From Pseudomonadota bacterium (lineage in GTDB: Bacteria > Pseudomonadota > Gammaproteobacteria > QQUJ01), in assembly GCA_008501635.1 (NCBI GenBank), contig QQUJ01000010.1:731079-795078 (forward strand): a stretch of DNA of 64,000 bases, written 5' to 3'. The notes beneath the pieces were generated by a model. The model searched no databases. It saw nothing but the letters and a program-made list of their open reading frames with translations, and was not told where the DNA came from. A program made the translations under genes and the position numbers. Positions 17,407 to 26,067 of this stretch are shown piece by piece (the stretch's first letter is position 1; the number at the start of each line of letters is the position of its first letter).

Positions 17407-18831
17407 TCAGGAACTCGGGGTGTTGCTGGCAACCAGATCTTCCGCGAATTTCTGGCGGGTTTCATCGGTTAGCGGAAAGCGCCGCATCAACTGCTCGTAG
17501 TAATCGCGGATTCGCTCAACATAGGTAACCGCCTCGTCACCGCGGGCGTAACCGTGCTTGAGGTAGGCGTAAAACTCCTTTTTCCGCAGCAACGGCAGCT
17601 GCTTCTTCACATCGACCCAGCGATCGGGATCCATGCCCAGGTGCTGGGTCAGGGCACGCGCATCTTCCAGATGACCGAATCCCACGTTGTAGGCAGCCAG
17701 CGCCAGCCAGGTACGATCCGGATTGGTGATGCGTTCGGGGAGCTGGCTGAGAATGCGGCTGAAGTAGCGTGCGCCACCGAGGATACTCTGCTCGGGATCG
17801 AGCCGGTTCTTGATGCCTACATGCGAGGCCGTGGCGAGCGTGAGCATCATGATTCCGCGTACACCGGTCGGTGAGATTGCGCGGGGATTCCATGCTGATT
17901 CCTGATAGCCCATGGCGGCGAGCAGGCGCCAATCCACCTCGTAGCGGGAACTGGCGGTCAGGAAGTGGGGCTCGTAGCGCGGCAGTCGCTTTTCGATGTG
18001 ACGCAGAAACACCTTGGTCTGCACGTAGTCGAAATCGTTGACATGACCGAAGTACCGTTCCTTCAACTGCGCGAGTGTTCCATCTTCCTTGGCGCCGCGG
18101 ATGAACTTGGTGGCCGCGCGGTAGAGTGTATCGTCTGTCGACAGCGGCAAAGCCCAGGCAATGCGCTTGGGTTCCGACAGATCAAAAGCGACCCTGAGTT
18201 CGGGATAGAAGCGGCGCACATAGGCTATCTCGTGCGAATCCGCTATCGCGAAGTCGACGCGTTTCTCCCACACTCGATTGAGCAGCTCCTCGGTGCGTGC
18301 CGCGGGGGTTTCCACCCAACGCAATTCAGGGTATTGCTTGCGCAGGGATTCGAGGGTTTCGGCGTGGGCGGAGCCGCTGACCACCTCAAGATAACCTTCG
18401 TAAATGTCATCGATGGAGGCGGGGTCGCGCTCGCCCCTGCGATAGATGAGCTGCTGGGTAATTTTCTGGTAGTCGGGGGTGAAGCGGACCCGGCTCCCCA
18501 GCTGGCGGCGTACCGTAACACCAGCGGCGAGATCGGCTTCGCCACTGGCCACCATGGGGAGAATATCGGCAGTTCGCTCGGCGACAACCAACCGAAGCTG
18601 CACCCCCAGATGCTCGGCAAAGCCCAGCGCCAGATCATGCTCCAGGCCGGCGGGACCATCCGGACCCTGGAAGTAACTGGTGGAAGCGTCGCGGGTTACA
18701 ACGACCAGTTCACCCGCCTGCTTTACGCGCTCGAGATGCGAGACGGGTTTTTTGCAGGCCGACAGCGTCAGGGTGGAGAGGGCAAGAATCCCCGCGACTG
18801 TCAGTCGGTAATAGGCGCGTTCGTGTTGCAT
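17407..18831 (-). CDS. mltF: Membrane-bound lytic murein transglycosylase F
   Basis: Outer-membrane lipoprotein of 474 residues that cleaves peptidoglycan to 1,6-anhydromuropeptides. The lipobox LSAC places the lipidated Cys at 26. An N-terminal periplasmic-binding-like domain, residues about 35-270 (LVVVTRDASTSYFQG, DLAAGVTVRR), precedes an SLT domain with catalytic Glu311 in GYQESAWNP, then GIMMLT and the AAYNVGFGHLEDAR segment. This two-domain order defines MltF. It converges with tadA. Confidence 0.95.
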   Translation of the reverse strand: MQHERAYYRLTVAGILALSTLTLSACKKPVSHLERVKQAGELVVVTRDASTSYFQGPDGPAGLEHDLALGFAEHLGVQLRLVVAERTADILPMVASGEADLAAGVTVRRQLGSRVRFTPDYQKITQQLIYRRGERDPASIDDIYEGYLEVVSGSAHAETLESLRKQYPELRWVETPAARTEELLNRVWEKRVDFAIADSHEIAYVRRFYPELRVAFDLSEPKRIAWALPLSTDDTLYRAATKFIRGAKEDGTLAQLKERYFGHVNDFDYVQTKVFLRHIEKRLPRYEPHFLTASSRYEVDWRLLAAMGYQESAWNPRAISPTGVRGIMMLTLATASHVGIKNRLDPEQSILGGARYFSRILSQLPERITNPDRTWLALAAYNVGFGHLEDARALTQHLGMDPDRWVDVKKQLPLLRKKEFYAYLKHGYARGDEAVTYVERIRDYYEQLMRRFPLTDETRQKFAEDLVASNTPSS

Positions 18832-18975
18832 CGCAACATTCTATCCGATTAGCCTGCCAGTTTAAACAGTTTGATTGAAGTATGGCGTAAGTATTCGCAG
18901 TTGCACTCTTATGTCAACGCTCTATCCCCAATGGTTCAAACGGGTATCCCGCTACTCATAGCTTTTTTACTGGTG

Positions 18976-18981
18976 TAGAAT
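18976..18981 (+). promoter_or_regulatory. Possible -10 box for tRNA-Ser
   Basis: TAGAAT, preceded by TG two bases upstream region (TGGTG), lies about 73 bases before the mature tRNA. The -35 region is poor. It is offered only as a candidate. Confidence 0.25.
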
Positions 18982-19053
18982 CCCGGCCCTCTGGTTGGCC
19001 AGCTTGGATTAAGCGCGACATGCCGTGCTAACCTGCTGAATAACAAAGTATTA

Positions 19054-19144
19054 GGAGAGGTGCCGGAGTGGTCGAACGGGACGGACTCGAAATCCGTTGA
19101 CCTGCTCTGCAGGTCCCAGGGTTCGAATCCCTGCCTCTCCGCCA
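19054..19144 (+). tRNA. tRNA-Ser (anticodon CGA)
   Basis: 91 nucleotides with encoded CCA. The acceptor stem pairs GGAGAGG (19054-19060) with CCTCTCC (19134-19140), followed by discriminator G and CCA. The anticodon stem ACGGA/TCCGT encloses CTCGAAA, with anticodon CGA at 19088-19090, reading UCG. The T arm GGGTTCGAATCCC and a long variable arm (CCTGCTCTGCAGG) are typical of class II serine tRNA. Confidence 0.97.
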
Positions 19145-19180
19145 AATTAAGAAGGGCCCCTTGCGGGGCCCTTCTTAATT
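19145..19180. terminator. Strong hairpin after tRNA-Ser
   Basis: A perfect 16-bp stem, AATTAAGAAGGGCCCC paired with GGGGCCCTTCTTAATT around a TTGC loop, begins directly after the CCA. The A+T base of the stem places T-rich sequence after the G+C core on both strands, so it can stop transcription in either direction. Confidence 0.85.
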
Positions 19181-19380
19181 GGTTGGGCAGGTAGGATTTG
19201 AAGAGAACCCTACGCGGCGTGTTGCAGTTTTTCCGTTGCTTGGCAGCGACAGGCATTATCCAGGTATCCCGCGCTAAAACTTACTTCCGTACTAAACTAT
19301 TTCCTGCTCCGCCGGAATAAACGCGGCCCTTGCGCGTTAACAGCGTCGAGTACCCCCAATTTGGAACTGGAGACAACGCT

Positions 19381-19629
19381 ATGAAAGCTGGAACCCTCGT
19401 ACTTGGTTTAACCCTGTCATTGCTCAGTGCCCCGGCATTGGCCTTCCACTGTCCCAAGGATATGAAGACGATCGATGCGGCCCTGGATGCCAATCCCCAG
19501 TTGACCATGTCGCAGATGGAAGAGGTCAAGAAGCTGCGGGCCGAAGGTGAAACGTTGCACAAGGCAGGTGATCATCAGCGGTCGGTCGAAACGTTGGCTC
19601 AGGCGATGAAGTTGCTGGGAATCGAATAG
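19381..19629 (+). CDS. Small exported protein of unknown function
   Basis: 82 residues with a clear signal peptide (MKAGTLVLGLTLSLLSAPALA, cleavage after ALA). The mature 61 residues begin FHCPKDMKTIDAAL and are helical and charged, with a repeat-like amphipathic pattern (MSQMEEVKKLRAEGETLHKAG.HQRSVETLAQAMKLL). There is one Cys. GGAGA lies 8 bases before the ATG; the upstream in-frame extension is rejected because it would bury the signal peptide. It sits 21 bases before an ECF sigma factor and is probably in the same transcript. No family recognised. Confidence 0.75.
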   Translation: MKAGTLVLGLTLSLLSAPALAFHCPKDMKTIDAALDANPQLTMSQMEEVKKLRAEGETLHKAGDHQRSVETLAQAMKLLGIE

Positions 19630-19650
19630 CTTTCGAGTCTCTCTGACGTT

Positions 19651-20160
19651 ATGGAGGACGCTTTTCAGGGCCTGTTGATCGAGCAGATCCCCCGTCTGCG
19701 GCGCTATGCGTGTGCGTTGACGGGGGATTCCACGCAGGCCGATGACCTGGTGCAGGATTGCCTGGAACGCGCTTGTCGCAAGTCGCGGCTGTGGCGGACC
19801 GGTTCCGATATCCGCGCCTGGTTGTTTACGATGCTCCACAATCTCCATGTCAGCAGGATTCGTAAGGAGGCCCGCCGCGGCACGGAGGTTCCCTTGGATT
19901 CGGGCGCCGAGGGGTGCCACCGTGATGGCACCGATGCGCACCTCGGGTGGCACGATGTGCAAAAGGGATTGGCTCGGCTCCCCCTTGACCAGCGTGCGGT
20001 GCTTTTGCTGGTGGCGGTGGAAGGGATGCGCTATGAGGAGGTTGCGCTGGTGTTGGACGTGCCTTTGGGAACCGTGATGTCGAGGCTGTTTCGGGCCCGG
20101 GAACGACTGCGTCGGTGGGTGGATGGCGAGAGCGCACCGCGTCTCAGGAGCATCAAATAG
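19651..20160 (+). CDS. ECF-type RNA polymerase sigma factor
   Basis: 169 residues with both regions expected of a minimal sigma-70. Region 2 is at about 10-75 (LRRYACALTGDSTQADDLVQDCLERA, DIRAWLFTMLHNLHVSRIRK). Region 4 is at about 105-155 (LARLPLDQRAVLLLVAVEGMRYEEVALVLDVPLGTVMSRLFRARERLR). The stop TAG overlaps the GTG of the next gene, a putative anti-sigma factor, so the pair is translationally coupled and the sigma is probably held inactive at the membrane. Confidence 0.93.
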   Translation: MEDAFQGLLIEQIPRLRRYACALTGDSTQADDLVQDCLERACRKSRLWRTGSDIRAWLFTMLHNLHVSRIRKEARRGTEVPLDSGAEGCHRDGTDAHLGWHDVQKGLARLPLDQRAVLLLVAVEGMRYEEVALVLDVPLGTVMSRLFRARERLRRWVDGESAPRLRSIK

Positions 20161-20933
20161 TGACCACCACAACGCCAGTCACTGAGCGCGATCTGCATGC
20201 CTATATGGATGGGCAGATCGAAGATTCGGTGCATCGTGCGACTGTCGAGAAGTATCTTGCGGCCAACCCGGAAGAGGCTGAACGCCTGCGGGCCTATGCG
20301 CGCATCGAAGAGGTGCTGCGTAATGGTGTCGGGGCGATCGCGGCGGAACCGGTTCCCGGGAAGTTGAGTGCCGCTGTGCTGAGGTCGAGACGGCGAAGCT
20401 ACTGGCCCAAAGTGGCGGCCGGGATCGGCTGGGTCGCGCTTGGGGCGGTCATCGGCTGGTCGATCCGCGGTGCGAATCTTCCGCAAGCGGATCCCCTGCA
20501 TCAGGCGCTCGTTATGCCGGCGTTGGTGGCCCACGCCGTCTATACGCCCGAAGTGCGGCATCCGGTCGAGGTATCGGCTCAGGAGGAGAAGCATCTGGCC
20601 GCGTGGCTCACCAAGCGGCTAGGCGCTAAGGTGACGATACCGCCGTTGCAGGAGGCAGGATTCGCATTGGTAGGTGGTCGATTGCTGCCGGCAAACGATG
20701 GTAGCCCCGCGGCGCAATTCATGTACGAGGATGATTCGGGGAAACGCCTCACGCTTTACGTGCGCCGTATGCAGCATGGCGATTCGCAGGTCGCGTTTCG
20801 TTACGATGTGCGCGAAGGCGTGGGTGTTTTCTACTGGATTGATACTTCGTTTGCTTATGCGCTGAGCGGGGAGCTGACACGCGATCAGTTGCTGGTGGCC
20901 GCGCGTGTGGCTTACCGGGCGCTGAATCCCTGA
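20160..20933 (+). CDS. Membrane anti-sigma factor
   Basis: 257 residues. The N-terminus (ERDLHAYMDGQIEDSVHRATVEKYLAANPEEAERLRAYARIEEVL) is the usual sigma-binding helical segment of transmembrane anti-sigma factors, though without an HxxxCxxC zinc motif. One membrane helix follows at about residues 82-100 (VAAGIGWVALGAVIGWSI), then an extracytoplasmic domain rich in beta structure (TIPPLQEAGFALVGGRLLP, KRLTLYVRRM, VAFRYDVREGVGVFYWID, TRDQLLVAARVAYRAL), a pattern common in this anti-sigma group. GTG overlapping the sigma stop (TAGTG) is chosen; an open extension to 20115 would overlap the sigma gene. Confidence 0.85.
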   Translation: MTTTTPVTERDLHAYMDGQIEDSVHRATVEKYLAANPEEAERLRAYARIEEVLRNGVGAIAAEPVPGKLSAAVLRSRRRSYWPKVAAGIGWVALGAVIGWSIRGANLPQADPLHQALVMPALVAHAVYTPEVRHPVEVSAQEEKHLAAWLTKRLGAKVTIPPLQEAGFALVGGRLLPANDGSPAAQFMYEDDSGKRLTLYVRRMQHGDSQVAFRYDVREGVGVFYWIDTSFAYALSGELTRDQLLVAARVAYRALNP

Positions 20934-20980
20934 GCACCGCTTCCGCAAGGGGCCGCTGACCTGTTTGGAGGCGCGCGTCG

Positions 20981-21856
20981 CTAGATAAACTTTCTGAACA
21001 ACTTCGTCTGATCGAACAATTCCTCGAGCGCGTTCATGCGCTTTTTCGTCTCCTTCCAGGTGGCGGTTTGCACAGCGGCAATGACCGCTTCCACGATGAA
21101 CAGCGTGACGACCGATGAGTCCCACGCCGACGGTGCTTCGATGCGTGAGTGAAAGCTGTGCGTCGCATGCTTGGCGGCAGGGGAACCCCACTGATCGGTA
21201 AACAACACCAACGTTACCCCTTTTGACGACGCCATTTCGGCCAATCGCAGGATATCCCTTTCATAACGCCGGATATCGAAGGCGACGAGTACGTCCCCGG
21301 GCCGCATGTTGAGGACGTAGTGGGGCCAGGTGTTCGAGTTTGATGCGACCAATGTCATTCCGTTGCGTATCACCTGCATATGCGTGAAGAAGTAGTCGGC
21401 CAGCGATCGCGTGATACGACCGCCGACCACGTGGACGGTGTGAGCCTGATCCGAAAGCAGGGCGACCACGGCGTTGAATGTCTCCGGGTTCAACTGCCGG
21501 AGCGTTTGCCGCATGTTCTCCATGACAGCATCGGCGAATCGGTTGAGGATGTGGGTGTCGGGTGCCTTTTCTGCCCAGCGGTCGTGCTTGGTGATGGGGT
21601 TCGAGATGGTCGCTTCCAGTTCAGAGCGCAACATCGCCTGGAGTTCCGGGAAGCCATCGAATCCCAGTTTTCTGGCCATCCGCACAACTGTGGCGGTCGA
21701 TACGCCTGAGGTCTCGGCGATGGCGGTGATACTGCCCAAGCCGGAGACCGGGTAGTTCTCCAGGATCATATTGGCGAGTTGACGCTCGGCCCGGGTCAGC
21801 TCCGTGAATCGGCTGCGCACCCGCTCGGCAACGGTAAGTTCTTGAGTTGTATCCAT
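20981..21856 (-). CDS. MurR/RpiR-family transcriptional regulator
   Basis: 291 residues. An N-terminal RpiR helix-turn-helix (LTRAERQLANMILENYP..., IAETSGVSTATVVRMARKLGFDGFPELQAML) at about 15-90 is followed by a SIS domain at about 130-260 (VHVVGGRITRSLADYFFTHM, VLVAFDIRRYERDILRLAEMASSKGVTLVLFTD). SIS domains in this family usually bind a phosphosugar or related ligand. It is divergent from the amidohydrolase/TRAP/gamma-glutamylation genes beginning at 22020, and is their likely regulator. Confidence 0.92.
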   Translation of the reverse strand: MDTTQELTVAERVRSRFTELTRAERQLANMILENYPVSGLGSITAIAETSGVSTATVVRMARKLGFDGFPELQAMLRSELEATISNPITKHDRWAEKAPDTHILNRFADAVMENMRQTLRQLNPETFNAVVALLSDQAHTVHVVGGRITRSLADYFFTHMQVIRNGMTLVASNSNTWPHYVLNMRPGDVLVAFDIRRYERDILRLAEMASSKGVTLVLFTDQWGSPAAKHATHSFHSRIEAPSAWDSSVVTLFIVEAVIAAVQTATWKETKKRMNALEELFDQTKLFRKFI

Positions 21857-21961
21857 AACCTTCAGTTCCCCTGGCTAACGGCGTGCTGCACCCATTCCGA
21901 ACGCAGTTGAAAAATATACGTCATGGAATATTCTGAAGAAAAGAATCAAACAGTAAACAAC

Positions 21962-21994
21962 TTGACACAAGTAAAAAAGGTGAAGAAATATATA
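21962..21994 (+). promoter_or_regulatory. Candidate promoter for the TRAP/gamma-glutamylation cluster
   Basis: TTGACA at 21962-21967 is a perfect -35. The -10 is less certain: GAAATA at 21985 (17-base spacer) or TATATA at 21989 (21 bases). The segment lies in an A+T-rich divergent gap between the RpiR gene and the first gene of the cluster. A palindrome GGAATATTC is visible at about 21925-21933, upstream of the -35, and could be part of an operator. Confidence 0.45.
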
Positions 21995-22019
21995 CAACCA
22001 GGTGGAGAGGGAGGCAAGT

Positions 22020-22796
22020 GTGACGATGGAGGATCTCATGTCGGCGGATGCTCTGCCCCCCGATAGGGTGGTAGAGGTGCTGAATCCGACGGGCGCGGGA
22101 GAGTTCATCCTGGTTTGCGAGCACGCCTCGAATTTCATTCCAGACGAGTTGAAGAATCTCGGGCTCGAGGGGGATGTGTTGCAAAGTCACATCGCCTGGG
22201 ATCCCGGTGCCTTCCTGGTTGCGCAGGCGATGTCCGTCGAACTGGATGCACCATTGATAGTACCCCGGATCTCACGACTGGTTTACGACTGTAATCGTCC
22301 CCCATCGGCGCAGAGCGCGGTGGCCACGGAGAGTGAGGTCTATGAGATCCCTGGCAATGTTGGTCTTTCCGCTGAGGATCGTCAGGCGCGAGTCAGTCGG
22401 TTCTACGAGCCGTTTCGCGACACACTGAATGCCAACGTTCAGCACAAGCTTGCGCGTGGGTCCAACCCGATCCTGGTCACCGTTCATTCGTTCACTTCGG
22501 TTTTCAAGGGTGTCAGCCGCGATTTGGATATCGGCATTCTGCACGATGTCGATAGCCGATTGGCGGATGCGCTGATAAAGATCTTCGCGGAAGAGAGTGC
22601 GTTGATCGTCAGGCGCAATGAGCCCTACGGACCCGAAGATGGGGTGACCTACACTCTGACCGAGCATGCACTTCCATACGGACTCCCCAATGTGATGATC
22701 GAGATTCGAAATGACCTGATCGACAGTCCGTCAAGCCAGCAGTCGATGGCAGAGAAGCTGTCGAAGTATCTGGTGAAGGCGGGAGCAGTTTATTAG
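22020..22796 (+). CDS. N-formylglutamate amidohydrolase family protein
   Basis: 258-residue protein of the HutG-type N-formylglutamate amidohydrolase family (PF05013), zinc-dependent amide hydrolases. Family marks are LVCEHASNFIPDEL, HIAWDPGAFLVAQAMS, LVYDCNRPP and LVTVHSFTSVF, with LPNVMIEIRNDLID near the C-terminus. No histidine-degradation genes are nearby, so the substrate is probably not formylglutamate from histidine. Its place as first gene before a TRAP transporter and gamma-glutamyl enzymes suggests an N-acyl or gamma-glutamyl amide. GGGAGG lies 5 bases before GTG 22020; ATG 22026 and GTG 22002 are alternatives. Confidence 0.85.
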   Translation: MTMEDLMSADALPPDRVVEVLNPTGAGEFILVCEHASNFIPDELKNLGLEGDVLQSHIAWDPGAFLVAQAMSVELDAPLIVPRISRLVYDCNRPPSAQSAVATESEVYEIPGNVGLSAEDRQARVSRFYEPFRDTLNANVQHKLARGSNPILVTVHSFTSVFKGVSRDLDIGILHDVDSRLADALIKIFAEESALIVRRNEPYGPEDGVTYTLTEHALPYGLPNVMIEIRNDLIDSPSSQQSMAEKLSKYLVKAGAVY

Positions 22797-22849
22797 GGAA
22801 TCAAATCTATCACCGGGAGATTTTTCGGCAACGGTGGAAAAACGGGTAA

Positions 22850-23362
22850 ATGCCTAAAGCGATAAGAATGTACGTGCGCTACGTCGAAGCCTTGAACCGC
22901 CGAGTGGGCAGGGCGGTGATGTATCTCATCTTCGTCATGATGGGCGTGCTGCTCTACTCCTCGATATCCCGAACCTTCTTTGACGTACCTCTGATCTGGG
23001 TGGTGGAGGTGGCGCAGATGACCATGGCCGCCTACTACATCCTGGGCGGAGCATACTCGATGCAGATCGATGCCCACGTCAGGATGGATCTTGTCTACGG
23101 CATGTGGTCGCCCAAGCGGCAGGCGTTTGCCGACACGATCACCTCGGCATGCCTGCTGTTCTATATCGTCTTCCTCCTGTACGGGGGAGTATCGAGCACT
23201 CAGTACGCCATCGAATACGGTCAGAAAAACTATTCGGCGTGGGCACCACCCATGGCACCCATCAAGGTTGTTATGACCGTCGGTATTGCATTGATGCTGT
23301 TGCAGGTGATCGCCACCTTCTTCAAAGACCTGGCCAGGGCACGAGGGAAAACCTTGTCATGA
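22850..23362 (+). CDS. TRAP transporter small permease (DctQ type)
   Basis: 170 residues with four membrane helices, starting near residues 22, 55, 95 and 138. Conserved DctQ features are RTFFDVPLIWVVEVAQM, YILGGAYSMQIDAHVRMDLVYG and a final helix before a short basic tail. Its TGA overlaps the ATG of the large permease by 4 bases (ATGA), a typical TRAP arrangement with translational coupling. Confidence 0.92.
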   Translation: MPKAIRMYVRYVEALNRRVGRAVMYLIFVMMGVLLYSSISRTFFDVPLIWVVEVAQMTMAAYYILGGAYSMQIDAHVRMDLVYGMWSPKRQAFADTITSACLLFYIVFLLYGGVSSTQYAIEYGQKNYSAWAPPMAPIKVVMTVGIALMLLQVIATFFKDLARARGKTLS

Positions 23363-24681
23363 ACTATGAGCTGATTGCTCTGTTGATGTTTACCTCGATG
23401 CTGCTGATGCTGCTGACCGGGCAGCGCGTCTTTGGTGCTATCGGATTTGTGGCCACCGTTTTTGCGCTGCTCCTGTGGGGCGATGGTGGAACCGAGATGC
23501 CCTTCAGCGCGGCCTTCAAGCTGTTCAATTGGTATCCACTGTTGACGTTGCCACTGTTCATCTACATGGGTTACATGCTTTCCGAATCGGGTATTGCGAG
23601 TGATCTATACCGAGCCTTCCACGTCTGGTTTGGCCCTCTCAATGGTGGACTGGCTATCGGCACCATCGGCTTGATGGTTGTGATCTCGGCGATGAACGGA
23701 TTGAGCGTGGCCGGCATGGCGATCGGAGCGAGCATCGCACTGCCCGAGATGTTGCGGCGCGGTTATGACAAGGTCATGGTGACCGGTGTCATTCAGGCGG
23801 GCAGCTCGCTGGGCATTCTGGTGCCACCCAGCGTTGTATTGGTCCTCTACGGCATGATCGCTCGGCAACCGGTGGGTCAGTTGTGGCTGGCGGGTGTGTT
23901 CCCCGGGCTGATGCTGGCGGGTCTGTTCATTCTCTACATCGTGATTCGTTGCAAGCTGCAGCCGCATTTGGGGCCGCCGCTGGCTGAGGCTGAGCGGCAG
24001 ATGCCGTTGATGGAAAAACTCAAGCTGCTGAGAGCCGGTGTACTCCCGCTTTTGATTTTCTTCTCCATGACCGGCCTTTTCGTCATGGGGATCACCAGTC
24101 TGGTGGAGAGTTCCGCTGTGGGCGCAACGGCCGCTACTGTAGCCGCCCTGGTCAAGGGGCGCTTGACGCGACATGTCATGGAGGAGACGCTGCGCAAATC
24201 ATTGGCCGTGAGTTGCATGTTCATGTGGGTGATACTCGCCGCGCTTGCATTTGGTGCCGTATTCGACGGGCTTGGTGCGGTCAAGGCGATCGAGTCGCTG
24301 TTTGTGGAACGTTGGGGTCTCAGCCCATGGGGTGTGCTGATCATGATGCAGGTCTCCTACCTGATCATGGGCACCTTTCTCGACGATACTGCGATGCTCG
24401 TTATCGTCGCGCCGCTCTATGTGCCGCTCGTGATCGCCCTGGGTTTCGACCCGATCTGGTATGGCGTGCTTTACACCATTACCTGCCAGATCGCGTACAT
24501 GACGCCGCCGTTCGGCTACAACCTGTTTCTGATGCGCGCCATGGCACCTCCCGAAGTCACGCTCATGGATATCTACCGGTCGATCATTCCCTTCGTGCTG
24601 GTGATGATGGTTGGCCTGGCCCTGGTGATGGTGTTTCCGGGGATCGCCTTGTGGCTGCCTGACACGGTTTACGGGAAATGA
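23359..24681 (+). CDS. TRAP transporter large permease (DctM type)
   Basis: 440 residues with about twelve membrane segments. DctM signatures include LLTLPLFIYMGYMLSESGIA, VISAMNGLSVAGMAIGASIALPEMLRRGYDK, GILVPPSVVLVLYG and MGTFLDDTAMLVIVAPLYVPL. The ATG within the small-permease stop codon is used; the longer open frame to 23104 would overlap most of that gene. It provides the Na+ or H+-coupled transport channel. Confidence 0.94.
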   Translation: MNYELIALLMFTSMLLMLLTGQRVFGAIGFVATVFALLLWGDGGTEMPFSAAFKLFNWYPLLTLPLFIYMGYMLSESGIASDLYRAFHVWFGPLNGGLAIGTIGLMVVISAMNGLSVAGMAIGASIALPEMLRRGYDKVMVTGVIQAGSSLGILVPPSVVLVLYGMIARQPVGQLWLAGVFPGLMLAGLFILYIVIRCKLQPHLGPPLAEAERQMPLMEKLKLLRAGVLPLLIFFSMTGLFVMGITSLVESSAVGATAATVAALVKGRLTRHVMEETLRKSLAVSCMFMWVILAALAFGAVFDGLGAVKAIESLFVERWGLSPWGVLIMMQVSYLIMGTFLDDTAMLVIVAPLYVPLVIALGFDPIWYGVLYTITCQIAYMTPPFGYNLFLMRAMAPPEVTLMDIYRSIIPFVLVMMVGLALVMVFPGIALWLPDTVYGK

Positions 24682-24863
24682 CGCGACGAGCAGTTGAATG
24701 AGGGAAAAAACGGCTCTGTTTGAGAATGGAAACCGGCGGCGTATCACAACCGGTCCACGCTGAATCCGCCGCTGTCTGATCCGGGTAAAAGCACTTCCTG
24801 GATTCAGGTGATAAAAAGTGGATCGACGATAAGTGGAGTATTCATCCAGAGGAGGTTGAGAGA

Positions 24864-25916
24864 ATGAGCAACAGACGAGAGTTTTTAAAGAAGGCGAGCC
24901 TGGGAACCGCCGCCGTCGTCGCAACTGCCGGTGCACCCTACGTACACGCGCAAAAAAAGACCACAATCAAATGGCGACTGCAGACCTATGCAGGTCCTGC
25001 CTTGGCAGAGCATGTCATCAAGCCGTCCATCGATGCCTTTAACAAGATTGCGAATGGCGAGATGGTGATCGAACTCTATTTTGCCGATCAGTTGGTGCCT
25101 ACCGGCGAGTTGTTCCGGGCCATGCAGAAGGGCACCATAGACGCGGTGCAAAGCGATGACGATTCGATTGCCGCGCCTGTGGATGTTTCAGTCTTTGGCG
25201 GCTATTTTCCCTTTGCCTGCCGTTACAGCCTGGACGTGCCTGTGCTGTTTAACCAGTATGGTCTGAGGGAGATTTGGGAAGAGGCTTATTCCGAGGTCAA
25301 AGGCGTGACCTGGTTGAGCGCCGGTGCGTGGGATCCGTGTCACTTCAACACCGTCGAGCCCATCAACAGTTTGGCGGATCTCAAAGGAAAACGCGTCTTC
25401 ACCTTTCCAACAGCGGGTAAGTTTCTGTCGCGCTTCGGTGTCGTACCCGTAACGCTTCCCTGGGAGGATATCGAGGTCGCGGTGCAAACGGGCGAGTTGG
25501 ATGGCATCGCATGGTCCGGCATTACCGAGGATTACACTGTCGGTTGGGCCGATGTGACCAACTACTTTCTGACCAACAATATCTCCGGCGCCTGGATTGG
25601 CTCTTACTTCGCCAACTCTGATTCTTGGAGCGCGGTACCGGAGCACCTGAAAGAGTTGTTCCGTGTCACTATGGATAGCTCGCACTATTACCGGCAGCAT
25701 TGGTACTGGGGCGGCGAGGCGCATCTGCGCGTGAAGGGCACGAAACTGAAACTCACCACGATTCCAGATGCGGAGTGGAGCACGGTCGAGGTGGAGGCGC
25801 GCAAGTTCTGGGATGAGATCGCCAAGACGAGTCCACGCGCGGCTAAGGTGGTCAAGATTCTCAAGGAGTACAACGACGTCATGTCGAAGGCAGGCCGCCC
25901 CTATCGTTACACCTGA
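24864..25916 (+). CDS. TRAP transporter substrate-binding protein (DctP type)
   Basis: 350 residues with an export signal that looks Tat-like (SNRREFLKKASLGTAAVVATAG, cut near YVHAQ). Mature DctP features include WRLQTYAGPALAEHVIKPSIDAFNKIANGEM, PTGELFRAMQKGTIDAV, LADLKGKRVFTFPTAGKFLSRFG and EVAVQTGELDGIAWSGITE; the Arg usual in acid-binding DctP is not obvious, which may fit a non-acid substrate. AGAGGAGG precedes the ATG. The 182-base gap after dctM holds nothing recognisable. Confidence 0.92.
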   Translation: MSNRREFLKKASLGTAAVVATAGAPYVHAQKKTTIKWRLQTYAGPALAEHVIKPSIDAFNKIANGEMVIELYFADQLVPTGELFRAMQKGTIDAVQSDDDSIAAPVDVSVFGGYFPFACRYSLDVPVLFNQYGLREIWEEAYSEVKGVTWLSAGAWDPCHFNTVEPINSLADLKGKRVFTFPTAGKFLSRFGVVPVTLPWEDIEVAVQTGELDGIAWSGITEDYTVGWADVTNYFLTNNISGAWIGSYFANSDSWSAVPEHLKELFRVTMDSSHYYRQHWYWGGEAHLRVKGTKLKLTTIPDAEWSTVEVEARKFWDEIAKTSPRAAKVVKILKEYNDVMSKAGRPYRYT

Positions 25917-25941
25917 TAAGGACCTGGCGCTGAAGGGCGCG

Positions 25942-25968
25942 ACCCCAGGGGGTGCAGCCCCCTGGGGT
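25942..25968. terminator. Hairpin between dctP and the glutamine-synthetase-like gene
   Basis: ACCCCAGGGGG pairs perfectly with CCCCCTGGGGT around TGCAG. The run after it is TGTGTTTC rather than a clean T tract, so it may be an attenuator or mRNA-stabilising hairpin that keeps transporter mRNA above enzyme mRNA rather than a full stop. Confidence 0.6.
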
Positions 25969-26067
25969 TGTGTGTTTCGGCACGAAAGTGAAACGATAGC
26001 CTAGTGACGCCGACCGCGTGCAGGTACCAATAGAATCCATACACCAACCAAAAAGTGGACAAACCAG

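Noticed and set aside
18936..19256. Minus-strand frame with AERQGFEPWDLQSRSTDFESV
   Set aside because: It is the familiar false frame antisense to tRNA-Ser.
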